Below, in pieces: positions 44,861 through 55,765 of a stretch of 64,000 nt of DNA (position 1 is its first letter; every line of letters begins with the position of its first letter). The stretch is from the NCBI GenBank assembly GCA_033807775.1, contig CM066319.1, positions 138,930,983-138,994,982 on the forward strand, in the 5' to 3' direction. The notes beneath the pieces were generated by a model. That model searched no databases and had not been told where the DNA came from. It was given only the letters and a program-made list of their open reading frames with translations. A program made the position numbers and the translations under genes. The DNA is from Saussurea involucrata (Eukaryota > Streptophyta > Magnoliopsida > Asterales > Asteraceae).

Positions 44861-47800
44861 TTATCCTTCAAAGTTCAGCATTCCAAGCTCGCTGATGAGA
44901 AAGTTGAATCTTGTCTCATCAAGAGGTTTGGTAAATAAGTCAGCTAACTGATAATCAGTTGGGATAAAATGAAGTTCTATATCACCATTCATCACATGAT
45001 CTCTGATAAAATGATATCTGATTTCCATATGTTTGGTCTTTGAATGTAGTACTAGATTGTTTGCTATAGCGATGGCACTTGTGCTGTCGCAATAGATTGG
45101 AATTTTGGAGAGCTGAAGATCATAGTCTAGTAGCTGATTTCTCATCCACAAGACTTGAGAACAACAGCTTCCAGCAGCTACATATTCAGCTTCAGCTGTG
45201 GAAGTGGACACTGAATTTTGCTTTTTACTTGTCCAACTTACCAGTTTTCCACCCAGGAGCTGACATCCTCCTGTGGTGCTTTTCCTATCCATTTTGCAAC
45301 CTGCAAAATCACTATCTGAATAGGCGGTTAGATCGAATCCTGAATCTTTGGGATACCAAAGACCTAGATTCGCTGTACCCTTAAGATATCGAAAGATTCG
45401 CTTTACAGCTTTCATATGAGATATCTTAGGTTCAGCTTGATATCGTGCACACAAGCATGTTGCAAACATAATATCGGGTCGGCTAGCTGTTAGATACAAT
45501 AGAGAGCCGATCATCCCACGGTACAGCGTGACATTGACAGGAACACCCTTAGTGTCCTTATCAAGTGTCAGCGGTGGTGCCATAGGGGTTTTGATAGCTG
45601 AACTTTCAGTTAAGTCGAATTTCTTCAGCATATCTTTAACATATTTTCCCTGATTTATGAAAGTTCCTTTCTCAGTTTGCTTAATCTGAAGACCAAGGAA
45701 ATATGTTAGTTCACCCATCATGCTCATTTTATACTCATCTTTCATTCTATCAGCGAAACGAGTACAAAGCTCAGGGTTAGTAGAACCAAATATAATGTCA
45801 TCAACATATATTTGAACTAGAATTATATGACCTTTCACTTTTCTAAAAAATAGAGTTTTGTCAATCTTACCTCGCTCAAATTTTTCAATATGGAGATAAG
45901 TGGAAAGAGTGTCATACCATGCACGTGGAGCTTGCTTCAAGCCATAAAGTGCCTTATCCAGTTTATAAACATAACCTGGACGCTTAGAATCTGAGAATCC
46001 TGGAGGTTGTTCCACGTACACTTCTTCATTCAGCTTTCCATTCAGAAACGCTGACTTAACATCCATCTGATGTACTTTGAAGTTTTTGTGTACAGCATAT
46101 GCTAAGAATAGACGAATAGATTCAAGTCTTGCTACTGGAGCAAATGTTTCGTCATATTCTATACCTTCCTCTTGTGTGTATCCCTGAGCAACAAGTCGAG
46201 CTTTGTTGCGGGTTACAGTACCATGTTCGTCCAACTTATTTCGATAGACCCATTTAGTGCCTATTACTATTTTATCAGTTGGTCTTTGAACAAGTTTCCA
46301 AACTTTGTTTCTTTCGAATTCAGTCAGCTCTTCTTGCATGGCGCTGACCCAGTTTGGATCTTTGAGGGCATCATCTACTTTCTTTGGTTCAGTTAATGAA
46401 ATAAAATTTACAAATAAACAAATATTACCTGCACTTCGTCGAGTCTGAATCCCAGCGTTTGGATCACCAAGAAATTGATCAATTGGATGATTTATAGTCC
46501 ATCGCTGAGCCGGAGCGTGAGACGCTGACTCAACTAGAACTAGAGGAGCTGAAGATGAAGCTTCAGCGACGTCAGGAGTATCAGCCAAGAGAGGAATGGA
46601 TGCAGTTGTCATTATATTCACTGATTGCTGAGAAGTAGATGGAATGTCTGAGACATTTGGTTCAGCGTTAGGTATAGTGTTTATAGGAACAACTGAGACC
46701 CAAGAAGTTTCAGCTTCACTGTTCTGCATATTTGGAATGATAGGACTATCATCTTCTACTGGATGAGCATTAGTGGGAATATCTTCTGAATCACCAAGAT
46801 GAGAAAACATCCATTAATTCAGTTCTTCAGTATCAGCAGACGGTTTAGAGTTCGCTGAACGGGATTCGTCAAACGTGACGTGAATAGTTTCTTCTACAGT
46901 TTGTCTTCTACGATTGAAGACTCTGAAGGCTTTGGAAACTGAGGAGTATCCAAGAAAGATTCCATCATCAGCCTTAGGATCAAACTTTCCAAGAGCATCT
47001 CTGTTGTTCAGTATAAAACACTGACATCCAAAGATGTGAAGAAAGCTGATTGAAGGCTTTCTCCCATGAAAAAAGTTCATAGGCTGTCTTTTTGAATCTT
47101 TTGACTATCAGCGACCTGTTTTGCGTAAAACAAGCAGTGTTGACAGCTTCTGCCCAAAACTGAGTAGGCAGGTGAGAATCGCTGAGCATTGAACGTGCAG
47201 CTTCAATTATTGTTCTATTTCTTCTTTCAGCGACTCCATTTTGTTGCGGTGTTCCCACTAAAGAAAAGTTATGAGAAATACCCTTACTCTCAAGGAAGGA
47301 ATCAAGAGAACTGTTTTTGAATTCAGTCCCATGATCACTCCTTATTGAGCGAACGGTCAGATTGTTCAGGGTTTCCATCTTCCGAACAAAATTGATGAGT
47401 TCTTCAGGGGTGTCACTCTTAGAACGGAGAAACATTACCCAAGTGAAGCGAGAGAATTCATCAACTATGACCAGCGTATATTTCTTTCCAGCGATGGATT
47501 GTTTGTTAACAGGGCCAAACAAATCCATATGGAGTAGTTGTAGAGGAGATGACACTGAAGAAACTTGCTTTGACTTAAAGCTTGCTTTGGTCTGCTTCCC
47601 TTTTTCACACGCTGAACATAACGACTCTTTGGCGAATGAATGCTGAGGTAGACCAGTGACTAACTCTTTTGAAGAAAGAGTGTTCAGTGTCTTGAAATTT
47701 AGATGAGATAGCCTCTTATGCCATAGCCAGTTGACATCAGATGAGGCCTTTGAGAAGAAACAGGAGTTCTCAGTAGTTGTTGAGTCCATGTTTATTACAT

Positions 47801-48146
47801 AAACATTTTCCAAACGATAACCGCTGAGAGCTATCTTCTCCTTTTTGTCAGTGACAAAGCAGGATTCCTTAGTAAAGATTACTTTGTTATCCATGTCGCA
47901 AAGCTGACTGATGCTTAGAAGATTATGCTTCATCCCTTCAACATATGCGACTCTTCGGAAGGAGGTTGTACCATTTGAAAGTACACCATACCCTCGGGTA
48001 TGTCCTTTTCCATTTCCACCGAAAGTCACAGAGGGACCCTTCTCTTCCTTGTATTCAGCGAGCAGGCTTTTCTTTCCAGTCATGTGTCTAGAGCATCCGC
48101 TATCAAGATACCAGATACCCTTCTTAACCTGCAATACAAAGGAAGA
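44861..48146 (-). pseudogene. pol: Element G pol: protease, integrase, reverse transcriptase, RNase H (two lesions)
   Basis: In phase with gag after the TAA at 48147-48149. Protease YLDSGCSRHMTGKKSLL keeps its catalytic Asp. Integrase: zinc region HKRLSHLN and CSACEKGK; catalytic VIVDEFSR, SDHGTEF and NGVAERRNRT. One extra T in a T run (47068-47073) shifts the frame, and a TAA (46811-46813) follows. From 46810 the last 649 codons are open: GTKWVYRNKLDEHG, AFLNGKLNEEVYVEQPPGF, YVDDIIFGSTNPE, AYSDSDFAGC, STSTAEAEYVAAGSC, KTKHMEIRYHF and LADLFTKPLDE, stop at 44861. All catalytic motifs are present, so only two changes separate it from a full frame. Confidence 0.92.
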
Positions 48147-48164
48147 TTAGTTTTTCTTGGGTAC
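48129..48164 (-). other. gag/pol boundary of G: stop codon inside a 3'-splice-site-like block
   Basis: Sense: TGG|GTACCC, then CTAATC (contains the gag stop TAA and reads like a plant branch point), a pyrimidine-rich run and TTGCAG|GTTAAG. 36 nt, so gag and pol stay in the same frame with or without it. pol has no ATG at its start here, only TTG. Confidence 0.5.
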
Positions 48165-50522
48165 CCACTTAACCATGTATACACGTTTGTCAGTGGAAGT
48201 AGTTGGAATGGAAGGTTCAGCAGTCTTCGCAGCATTTGAAGATTCAGCTTTGTCTTTCTTCACTTTGGTTAATTTCTTAACCTCAGTGGTAGAATTCACC
48301 TTGACCTGATTTGCACCAGGGTTGGTCTTCTTTGCCTTGGGGGCAATCTTCACCTTAGCTATCTTTTCAGCTTTGGTGGCTGTGGGGCACTTACTAGCAA
48401 TATGATCGGTAAGTCCACAGTGATAACATTTCCTATAACTAAAAGTAGTTCTAGGACCATTTGAATGTTGAGCTTTTAATTTCAAATTAGAAGTGCCAGC
48501 ACCAAGTAAACGATTGGCTTTAGAAATGGGACGAACATTCAGTTCTTCAGATTTCTTACCAAGGACATCCACTCTGAGTCTAGGAGTAGATCGCTGAATA
48601 GATCCAGAGATCTGCTTCCTTGATCCAGAGGGATGAGCCGCTGAAGCTTTAGAAGCATTCAGTTTTGGTACTAAGGTACCCTTCTGAGGATTCTGGTAAA
48701 TAACAATTCCTTTACCTTTGTCTTTAGAGACAGAGGTAGGAGTTTCCTCAGGGATTGGTGTAACGGACGAGGAGCACTGAGAAGATGAAGTATCAGCGAC
48801 TGATGATACGAACGTTCCAAATTTAAGCATTGAACGCTCAGTGGTTGGTTTTGGAGTTTCATATTTGTAACCCAAACCACGTTTATCAGTCAGGGGAATC
48901 TGAGACTTTATTATCTCAGTGATCTTTGTTGAAGAATTACACCATCCTTCAACAGTAGCTTTTTCAGCCTTTAAAGCAGCGATAGCTTCTGCTCGTTCGA
49001 TTTTGACTAGCTAATTTAAATATACTTGATCTTAAAAATCCTCTTCAATTTTAGAAAGCTTTTCTATTTGAAGGTGGCAGTTTTTAAGCTTTTCAGCGAG
49101 ATCAAGATTTTGGTTTTCAACCACAGTTTTGCCGTTCATGGCTTCGTATAAACTTCTAGTCAAGAGATCGATCTTACGGAGACTATCAGCTTCATCAATA
49201 TTTGCAATATTGGTAAAGAAAGAAGGTGATACCTGAATAGCAGATGTTGAAGTGGAGGGAATGTCTGAACTTTCTTCCTCTTCTTCAATCTTGGCCATAA
49301 GACATAGATTTGCTTCATCATCTTCAGAGTCAGATGATGATGCTTCTTCATCAGAAGCAGCCCAATCATAGTCAGCCATCAGGCCTTTATTCTTCTTCTT
49401 AAAGCTTTTCAGCTTTGCATATTTTTCTTTCAGCTTTGAATATTTGTCATCTTTATTTCTTGGAACAAAGGGTTTCTTTGTAAAAGGTGAGGGTCTAGAA
49501 ACTTTCTTTGACCTGCACTTGTTAGCGAAATGTCCTATCTTTTCGCAGTTAAAACAAGTAGCAGTAGCCTTATCAACAAAAGCTGATGATCTAGGCTTGT
49601 CAGTTATGGAAAGAGGTTTGTTCTTTCTAAACATTTTCTTTTTGGCAAATCTCCTGAACTTCTTAGTTAGGAGAGCCAAAGATTCATCATTATCTGAAAA
49701 ATCAGAATCTGATGACCTTTCAGAGTTACTTTCTAACTCAGTGATAGTGACCGAGGGTCGCTGAGTAGAAGGTTCCTCTAAGATTAAAGCAACAGGGGTG
49801 CTTTTGGAATCTTTTACAAGATTCTTCTTAAGATGGCTCGATTGCTCATGAGTCAGCAACGTGCCATATAAGGTTGAAAGGGTCATTGACTTTAGATCCT
49901 TTATTAGCTTGAGACACATAGCATAATTGTCCCAGCTTTCAGGTAAACATTCTAGAAACTTTGTCAGTACTTCAAAGTTAGAATATTCCTTACCAACGGT
50001 TTTCAGATCTATAATTAAACAATTAAAACGTTGGTGAACTTCAGAGAGAGATTCATTCTTACCAGAAATGAAGCTTTCGTATTGTCTTACCAGGTTGATC
50101 TTTCTTGAATCCTGGACTTCAGACGTTCCTTCATACTGAACACATATTGTGTCCCACATGGCCTTTGATGTTTTCAGGTTCATGACGGAATGGTAGACTT
50201 CGTCAGGAAGAGCCATGGATAGTATGGATCTGGCTTTTGTATCTATAGCTACTTTCTTCTTATCTTCGTCAGTCCATTGAAAGATTTCCTTAGGTACCAG
50301 CCTTTCTGGAATAGCAGGTCTATTCTCAGCGGCTGGAACAGCAGCATCAATTCTTACAGGAATGAATGGACCATTTTCTAGATAGTAAGGCATAGTAGGG
50401 TCTACACCTTCTAAGAAGAGTGTCATCCTATTTTTCCATAAGTTGAAGTTATCCTTGGAAAATCTAGGAGGTTTAGCAAGAGAACCATTGTCTATATAAT
50501 TTGTGTTTGTGTTGGTGGCCAT
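48147..50522 (-). pseudogene. gag: Element G gag (two nonsense codons)
   Basis: ATG 50522. The capsid-like region has FNLWKNRMTLFLEGVDP, SMALPDEVYHSVMNLKTS, AMWDTICVQYEGT and FLECLPESWDNY. The first zinc knuckle CFNCEKIGHFANKC is at about residue 320; an acidic region and coiled coil follow. Nonsense codons lie at 49032-49034 and just beyond (near 49012). The frame then continues through Ser-rich sequence to a second knuckle CYHCGLTDHIASKC (about 48378-48420), a Lys-rich part and WVPKKN, TAA at 48147-48149. About 790 codons in total. It would form the particle; the second knuckle is unusual. Confidence 0.88.
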
Positions 50523-50588
50523 TTTCAGATAATAGCAAGGAAGAGAAATATCTTAGATTAGATCTTGTTTATGAGATTAAACAAATCC

Positions 50589-50600
50589 GCTCTGATACCA
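50589..50600 (-). promoter_or_regulatory. Primer binding site of element G
   Basis: The plus strand GCTCTGATACCA is the complement of TGGTATCAGAGC. It lies 2 bp from the 5' LTR and about 65 bp upstream of the gag ATG. Confidence 0.92.
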
Positions 50601-50602
50601 CT

Positions 50603-51561
50603 TGTTGGTCCCGAAGGCCTATACAAGTTTGTAGAAGGGGGGTTGAATACAAACACACAGATTTTACTTTTCTAAATTGTTTATTGATAAATCATTAACA
50701 ATTTACAGCTTGTTGCGGAAACAAGATTAAGGATAAACCTAAATCTAAACAAGTTGGAACACTAAGGTTTCTTGCACTAAGAGAGATAAGGAAATTACTA
50801 ATAATAACCTATCTTGAGATAAGAGATTGAACTTGTCCAGAGTTAGCAAGTTACTTCAAATGAAGTGGGTTCATCTCTTTATATACTGCATGCATTTAAT
50901 GCAAGTCAGTATACACTTTACACGTGTCATCATCTGGTTGGTTGCATGTCATTGACCTTGGTTGACAACCTTAGTAGCCGCATGGATGAACAGTGTAGTA
51001 TCAGAATGGTTGTACGATTTCAGACAGTCGGAGGTTCTTTTCTGACATTTCGTACGGAGTCGTGCAAGGGAGGTTAAGACAAAAGTACTTTGTACGGAGG
51101 ACTTCATGATCAGCCGTTGATTCAGCGATTATCATTTACTATTCAGCAAATGACAAAGTTCAGCGATAGCTGAAGTCTTGTACTTGATACTTCACGTTGA
51201 GTGGACAAATCTGAGTCTTCGCTGATCCGCATCAGTTCATTAGGAGACTTGTCGCTGGTTCTTGAGCTTGATCTTCGACTTCAGCGTAGAACCTTTGTTG
51301 ACGTGAAACTTGTCTTCAGGGATCATAAGTATACAACTAACTTATCAGCGATCATCATAATGACTGAACAGACTCAGTATTAATGGTGAACAGTTTCGCT
51401 GAATGTTTAATTCAAAGAGAGAGAGTTCCTATCAGCGGTACTGTAAGATCTTAGTACTTATCAGTGATAGTGAAACTCTGATACATATTGTTTACTTACA
51501 ATTTTCACTAAGTATATATAAGAGAGGGTCATTATCAAATCACTGAGGGTTTGGATCAACA
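50603..51561 (-). repeat. 5' LTR of element G (959 bp)
   Basis: TGTTGGTCCCGAAGG to GGATCAACA on the plus strand, near-identical to 38614-39573. The target duplication caaac follows at 51562-51566. Confidence 0.93.
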
Positions 51562-54017
51562 CAAACAGGTTGCGTACATAATATCGGGTTGGCTAGCTGT
51601 AAGATACAAGAGAGAGCCGATCATCCCACGGTACAGCGTGACATTAACAGGTATTCCATTGGAATCCTTGTTTAGTGTCAGCGGTGGTGCCATAGGGGTT
51701 TTCATAGCTGAACTCTGAGTTAAATCGAATTTCTTCAGCATATCTTTAACATACTTTCCCTGATTAATGAAAGTTCCTTTTTCATTTTGCTTTATCATGC
51801 ACGTGGAGCTTGCTTTAAGCCATAGAGTGCCTTATCCAGTTTATAAACATAACCTAGACGCTTAGGATCTGAGAATCCTGGAGGTTGTTCCACATAGACT
51901 TCTTCATTCAGCTTTCCATTTAGAAACGATGACTTAACATCCATCTGATATACTTTGAAGTCTTTGTCTACAGCATATGCTAAGAATAGACGAATAGATT
52001 ATAGTCTTGCTACTGGAGCAAATGTTTCATCATAATCTATGCCTTCCTCTTGTCTGTATCCCTGAGCAACAAGACGAGCCTTGTTGCGGGTTACAGTTCC
52101 ATGTTCGTCCAACTTGTTTCGATAGACCCATTTAGTGCCCATCACTGTCTTGTCAGTTGGTCTTCGAACAAGTTTCCAAACTTTGTTTCTTTCGAATTCA
52201 GTCAGCTCTTCTGGCATGGCGCTGACCCAGTTTGGATCTTTGAGGGCATCATCTATTTTCTTTGGTTCAATCAGAGAAATAAAGTTAACAAATAAACAAA
52301 TATTACCTGCACTTCATCGAGTCTGAACACCAGCGTTTGGATCACCAAGGATTTGATCAATTGGGTGATTTACAGTCCATCGCTGAGCCAGAGCATAAGT
52401 CGCTGACTCAAATTGAACTGGAGGAGCTGAAGATGAGGCTTCAGCAACTTCTGGAATATCAGCCAAGAGATGAGTAGGTGCAGATGTCATCTCATTCACT
52501 GATTGCTGAGAAGTAGATGGAATGTCTGGGACATTTGGTTCAGAAGCGGGTATAGTGTTTAAAGGAACAGTTGAGACCCATGATGTGTCAGCTTCACTAT
52601 TCTGCATGTTTGTGATCATAGTAGGACCATCATCTTCAACTGTATGAGTATGAGGAGTGGGAATATCTTCTGAATCACCAAGATGAGAAAACATCCATTG
52701 ATTCAGTTCTTCAGTATCAGCAGAAGGTCGAGAATTCGCTGAACGGGATTCGTCAAAAGTGACGTGAATAGTTTCTTCAACAGTTTGTCTTCTTCGATTG
52801 AAGACTCTGAAGGCTTTGGAGATTGAAGAATATCCAAGAAAGATTCCATCATCAGCCTTAAGATCAAACTTTCCAAGGGCATCTCTGTTGTTCAGTATGA
52901 AACACTGACATCCAAAGATGTGAAGAAAGCTAATTGAAGACTTTCTCCCATGAAAAAGTTCATAGGCTGTTTTATTAAATCTTTTGACTATCAGCGACCT
53001 GTTTTGCGTAAAACAAGCAGTGTTGACAGCTTCTGCCCAAAACTGAGTAGGCAGGTGAGAATCGCTGAGCATTGAACGTGCAGCTTCAATAATAGTTCTA
53101 TTTCTTCTTTCAGCGACTCCGTTTTGTTGCAGTGTTCTCACTGAAGAAAAGTTGTGAGAAATACTCTTACTCTTAAAGAAGGAATCAAGAGAACTGTTTT
53201 TGAATTCAGTCCCATGATCACTCCTTATTGAGCGAACGGTCAAGTTGTTCAGGGTTTCCATTTTCAGAACAAAGGTGATGAGTTCTTCAGGGGTGTCACT
53301 CTTAGAATGGAGAAACATAACCCATGTATATCTAGAGAATTCATCAACTATGACCAGCGTATATTTCTTTCCAGCGATGGATTGTTTGTTGACAGGGCCA
53401 AACAAATCCATATAGAGAAGTTATAGAGGAGATGACACTGAGGAAACTTGCTTTGACTTAAAGCTTACTTTGGTCTGCTTGCCTTTCTCACACGCTAAAC
53501 ATAAGGACTCTTTGGCGTACGAGTGCTGAGGTAGACCAGTGACTAACTCTTTTGAAGAAAGAGTGTTCAGTGTCTTGAAGTTGAGATGAGAGAGCCTCTT
53601 ATGCCATAGCCAGTTGACATCAGATAAGGCTTTTGAGAATAAATAGGAGTTCTCAGTGGTTGTTTAGTCCATGTTTATTACATAAACATTTTCCAAACGA
53701 TAACCGTTGAGATCTATCTTCTCCTTTTTGTCAGCGACAAAGCAGGATTCCTTAGTAAAGATTACTTTGTTATCCTTGTCACAAAGCTGACTGATGCTTA
53801 GAAGATTATGCTTCATCCCTTCAACATATGCGACTCTTCTGAAGGTTGTTGTACCATTAGAGAGTACACCAAACCCTCGGGTATGTCCTTTTCCATTTCC
53901 ACCGAAAGTTACAGAGGGACCCTTCTCTTCTTTGTACTCAGTGAGCAGGTTCTTCATACCAGTCATGTGTCTAGAGCATCCGCTATCGAGATACCAGATA
54001 CCCTTCTTAACCTTCAT
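51562..54017 (-). pseudogene. pol: Element F pol: protease to reverse transcriptase, with catalytic deletion
   Basis: ATG 54017, five codons after the gag TAA. Protease YLDSGCSRHMTG is intact. Integrase has HKRLSHLN, CLACEKGK, VIVDEFSR, SDHGTEF and NGVAERRNRT. Stops lie at 53664-53666, near 53423, at 52314-52316 and at about 51996-51998. In reverse transcriptase the sequence jumps at about 51798 from LKQAPRA straight to IKQNEKGTFINQ. Compared with G this loses nearly 80 codons, including the YVDD catalytic motif. The frame runs to the G insertion and continues at 38613. Confidence 0.88.
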
Positions 54018-54047
54018 TACAAAAGAAGATTAGTTTTTCTTGGGTAC
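54012..54047 (-). other. gag/pol boundary of F: stop codon inside a 3'-splice-site-like block
   Basis: Same 36 nt layout as G: TGG|GTACCC, CTAATC with the TAA stop, T-rich run, then ATGAAG|GTTAAG (CAG changed to AAG). Confidence 0.45.
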
Positions 54048-54250
54048 CCACTTAACCATGTGTACACACTTGTCAATGGGGGTAGAAGAGGAAGTGGAAG
54101 GTTCAGCAGTCTTCGCAGCATTTGAAGATTCAGCTTTGTCGGTCTTCACTTTGGTTAATTTTTTAACCTCGGTAGTCTTATTTGCCTTGGGGGCAATGAT
54201 CTTCACCTTAGCTATCTTTTCAGCTTGGGTGGCTGTAGGGCACTTACTAG

Positions 54251-54638
54251 TGTTAGGATCCAAGCGCTTACCACTACGCCAAAAGCAATTGCTGGTGGAG
54301 AAGGCGCAACTTATTTCCATATAGCGTAGCAGCCAGCGCCACGTTTCGATTTCGGGAGATGCTGGTCAATGACCCAACAATCCCCCCCCCCCCCAGCATC
54401 TGCCAGCACTAACAAGAGCTTCGCTAGAAGTCAATGGCTGCACCGCATGCCTTTGGCATTTTAAATGCACTCCATGGGATTCGAACCCGTGACCTGCTCT
54501 AATACCACATGTTAGGATCCAAGCGCTTACCACTACGCCAAAAGCAATTGCTGGTGGAGAAGGCGCAACTTATTTCCATATAGTGTAGCAGCCAGCGCCA
54601 CGTTTCGATTTAGGGAGATGCTGGTCAATGACCCAACA
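54251..54638 (-). mobile_element. Element T: TRIM (388 bp non-autonomous miniature LTR retrotransposon)
   Basis: Two 129 bp LTRs (54251-54379 and 54510-54638) start TGTTAGGATCC and end GACCCAACA on the plus strand, and differ at two bases by eye. The 130 bp interior carries, on the minus strand, a primer site TGGTATTAGAGC (54496-54507) and a run of 13 G next to the other LTR (54382-54394). A perfect 5 bp duplication actag (54246-54250 and 54639-54643) flanks it. No ORF. It depends on proteins from another element. A and B boxes of tRNA type lie across the LTR/interior junction (see findings). Confidence 0.92.
54477..54540 (-). promoter_or_regulatory. tRNA-like A and B boxes in TRIM T
   Basis: Minus strand: TGGCGTAGTGG (complement of 54530-54540, in the LTR) matches the A-box consensus. 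GGTTCGAATCC (complement of 54477-54487, in the interior) is a perfect B box. They are 42 nt apart, within the range for RNA polymerase III. Acceptor-stem pairing is absent, so this is not a tRNA gene. Confidence 0.5.
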
Positions 54639-55765
54639 ACTAGCAATATGATTGGTAAGTCCATAATGATAACATTTCCTATAACTAAAAGTAGTTCTAG
54701 GACCATTTGCATGCTGAGCTTTTGATTTTGAATTAGAAGGACCAGCACCAAGTAAGCTATTGGCTTTTGAAATGGGAGGAACATTCAGTTCTTCGGATTT
54801 CTTACCAATAATTTCCACTTTGATTCTAGGAGTAGATCGCTGAATAGATCCACGCTGAATAAATCCAGAGATCTTATTCTTTGAATCAGAGGGATAAGTC
54901 ACTGAAGCTTTAGAAACGTTCAGCTTTGGTATAGAGGTACCCTTCTGAGGATTTTGGTTAAAATCAATTCCTTTACCTTTGTTTTTAAAGACTGAGGTAG
55001 GTTTTGGGTAAACAACTTTTTCTTTAGCGTTAGAAGTTAAGGTAGAGATTTCCTCAGGGATAGGCGGTTTAGAAGAGGAACACTGAGATGAGAAAGTGTC
55101 AGGGATAGAGGATACGAACATTCCAAATTTAAGCATGGAACGGTCAGTGGTTGGTTCTAGAGTATCAGCTTTGTAACCAAGACCACGTTTATCACTCTGG
55201 GGAATCTGAGACTTAATTATCTCAGTGATCTTTGTTGAGGAATTATACCATCCATCAACAGTAGCTTTTTCAGCTTTTAATGCAGCGATAGCTTCTTCGC
55301 GCTCGATTTTGACTAGTTGATTTAAGTGAACTTGATCTTTAAAATCTTCTTCAATTTTAGAAAGATTTTCTATTTGAAGGTGAGAGTTTTTAAGCTGTTC
55401 AGCGAGATCAAGGTTTTGATTTTCAACTACAGTTTTGCCATTCATGGCTTCATATAAACTTCTAGTCAAGAGATCGATCTTTCGAAGACTATCAGCGTCA
55501 TCAATATTTGCAATATTGGTAAAGAAGGAAGGTGATACCTGAGTATCAGAGGTTGAAGTAGAGGGGTTGTCAGAATTTTCTTCCTCATCTCCAAGTTTGG
55601 CCATGAGACATAGATTGGCTTCATCATCATCTTCAGAGTCAGATGATTCTTCTTCGTCAGAGGCAGCCCAATCATAGTCAGCCATAAGGCCTTTGCCTTT
55701 CTTCTTAAAGGTTTTCAGCTTTGAATACCTTTCTTTCAGCTTTTTGTATTTTTCATCTCTAGTCC

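Larger units (their letters stand above)
38614..51561 (-). mobile_element. Element G: complete ORF3-bearing copia retrotransposon, 12,948 bp
   Basis: Both LTRs (38614-39573 and 50603-51561) are present and near-identical, flanked by a perfect 5 bp duplication caaac (38609-38613 and 51562-51566). Minus-strand order: 5' LTR, primer site, gag (50522-48147), pol (48146-44861), spacer, ORF3 (43879-39844), polypurine tract, 3' LTR. It sits inside the pol of F, a member of its own family. By eye the LTRs differ at roughly 15-20 bases plus short indels, so G is young. It is the reference copy for the family. Confidence 0.93.
31780..55765 (-). mobile_element. Element F: ORF3-bearing copia retrotransposon (5' end outside window)
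   Basis: Read on the minus strand: partial gag (55765 to 54030, with TRIM T inside), pol (54017 to 51562, then 38613 to 38087, with element G between), spacer, ORF3 (37085 to 32994), polypurine tract, 3' LTR (31780-32725). The aaggg at 31775-31779 is the expected target duplication. H cuts the gag at 55766, so the F 5' LTR lies beyond the window. Confidence 0.85.
54030..55765 (-). pseudogene. gag: Element F gag, C-terminal part, split by TRIM T
   Basis: Entered from the H insertion at 55765 (KYKKLKERYSKLKTFKKKGK). Then the acidic region (SDEEESSDSEDDDEANLC), coiled coil, a Ser-rich part, and the second zinc knuckle, where CYHYGLTNHIAS has Tyr in place of its second Cys. The TRIM splits the frame at 54638/54251. 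After it come CPTATQAEKIAKVK and the WVPKKN end, TAA 54030-54032. With one actag copy the frame is continuous. Confidence 0.85.

Noticed and set aside
54477..54547. tRNA gene in the TRIM
   Set aside because: A and B boxes are present, but the acceptor stem does not pair and the T-stem is incomplete; the boxes span an LTR/interior joint.
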